Shown here one piece after another: positions 6,753 to 7,464 of a stretch of 7,464 bases of DNA. Where the stretch lies: positions 1-7,464 of the forward strand of contig CAKVCR010000140.1 in the NCBI GenBank assembly GCA_934725835.1. Reading direction: 5' to 3'. Below the pieces are notes generated by a model, which was given only the letters and a program-made list of their open reading frames with translations, was not told the origin of the DNA and did no database searches. The stretch comes from an uncultured Odoribacter sp. Lineage in GTDB: Bacteria > Bacteroidota > Bacteroidia > Bacteroidales > Marinifilaceae. Every line of letters starts with the position of its first letter. Position 1 is the first letter of the stretch. A program made the translations under genes and the position numbers.

Positions 6753-7464
6753 ATGAATACACATTTAAAAACAATCGGGATTGTTGTATTGGGACTGACT
6801 ATGTTTTCCTGTAATAACAACCGAGGTTCATCAGCTTCAGAAACTACCACCCCTGTGTGGATTGAAGATGTACAGTTCAGAAATATCGAAGAATATATCA
6901 CGACAACAGGCACTGCAAAGGCCGCCAAGACCATTGAAATAAAATCGGAGAGTGCCGGAGACTATAATTTGCAGACAAATCCCAAGACGGGACGTCCCTA
7001 TCGTCTGGGAGACGTTGTTGAAGCGGGAGCTGTCATTATCCGTCTGGAAAACAAGGAATATGTCAACAACGTGCAGTTGGAAAGCAAAAAATTGCAGGTG
7101 CAAATCGCAGAGAAGGAATGGGAAGGACAAAAAAGTCTGCTTGAAAGAGGCGGAGCCACGGAAAAAGATGTAAACAATGCAGAGAATTCATATATCAATG
7201 CCAAGCTGGCTTTAGAGAATGCATACATCACTCTGGGAAAAATGAATATCAAAGCTCCTTTCAAGGGTGTCATTGTCAGTCTCCCCTATTTCACCCCCGA
7301 TGTAGAGGCTGCATCAGGAAGCACGATGGTGAGCATCATGGACTACAGCAAGATGTATGTGGAGACCCAATTCCCGGAAAATACACTGGAAAAATTAGCG
7401 GTGGGACAAAATGTACACATCACCAACTATAACATCAAGCAAGATACATTGAAAGGCGTTCTGA
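6753..7464 (+). CDS. Efflux membrane-fusion/periplasmic adaptor lipoprotein (partial, runs off the right edge)
   Basis: The frame from ATG 6753 is open to the end and gives the first 237 residues of a HlyD/MacA/AcrA-type adaptor, which bridges an inner-membrane transporter and TolC. A hydrophobic N-terminus ends in MFSC with Cys20, a relaxed lipobox consistent with a Bacteroidetes lipoprotein. The first half of the lipoyl-like domain is RLGDVVEAG (84-92), then a helical hairpin (about 103-160) rich in K, E, Q and N, then the second half NIKAPFKGVIVS (165-176) and the start of the beta-barrel (YVETQFPE onward). Between SAGDYN and RLGDVV the segment is slightly longer than usual for the family. 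The hairpin is short, as in adaptors that meet TolC-like channels at the tip. The C-terminus and the partner transporter lie outside the window. Confidence 0.88.
   Translation, partial: MNTHLKTIGIVVLGLTMFSCNNNRGSSASETTTPVWIEDVQFRNIEEYITTTGTAKAAKTIEIKSESAGDYNLQTNPKTGRPYRLGDVVEAGAVIIRLENKEYVNNVQLESKKLQVQIAEKEWEGQKSLLERGGATEKDVNNAENSYINAKLALENAYITLGKMNIKAPFKGVIVSLPYFTPDVEAASGSTMVSIMDYSKMYVETQFPENTLEKLAVGQNVHITNYNIKQDTLKGVL

Overview
The window looks like chromosomal DNA from a Bacteroidales bacterium, most likely Bacteroides. The evidence is the close resemblance of the recombinase to Bacteroides DNA invertases of the Mpi type, AT-rich leaders without well-placed Shine-Dalgarno sites before the start codons, a relaxed lipoprotein signal, and a permease/M1-like fusion of a kind known from Bacteroidetes. 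The assignment rests on recognition by eye, not on a database search.

Layout. Bases 2-58 hold the last 18 codons of an unidentified + strand gene. Convergent to it (92-568, - strand) is a small serine recombinase. It has a complete catalytic domain but stops just after the GRPKG linker, so it lacks the DNA-binding helix-turn-helix of its relatives. Bases 569-954 are a non-coding divergent region. It holds an array of CCG-headed units spaced 11 bp apart (627-710), a T/A snapback (796-813), an inverted repeat (863-887) and a weak Bacteroides-type promoter candidate (898-930).

From 955 to the right edge, four tightly spaced + strand genes form a probable operon for envelope transport or efflux. 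They are an ABC-2-type ATPase (955-1881), a 1109-residue permease fused to a large periplasmic part (1891-5220), a TolC-family outer-membrane channel (5244-6707) and the first 237 residues of a lipoprotein membrane-fusion/adaptor protein (6753 to beyond the end). Together they could supply the energy, inner-membrane, periplasmic and outer-membrane parts of a cell-envelope machine. The adaptor and TolC might instead serve a further transporter encoded beyond the window.

The most unusual gene is the permease fusion: seven membrane segments, an M1-aminopeptidase-like region with no visible HEXXH zinc site, a glycine-rich linker, and a C-terminal domain resembling the golvesin/Xly carbohydrate-binding-like fold. 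The second point of interest is the recombinase without a DNA-binding domain next to an 11-bp phased repeat array. I see no RNA genes, CRISPR array or insertion sequence.
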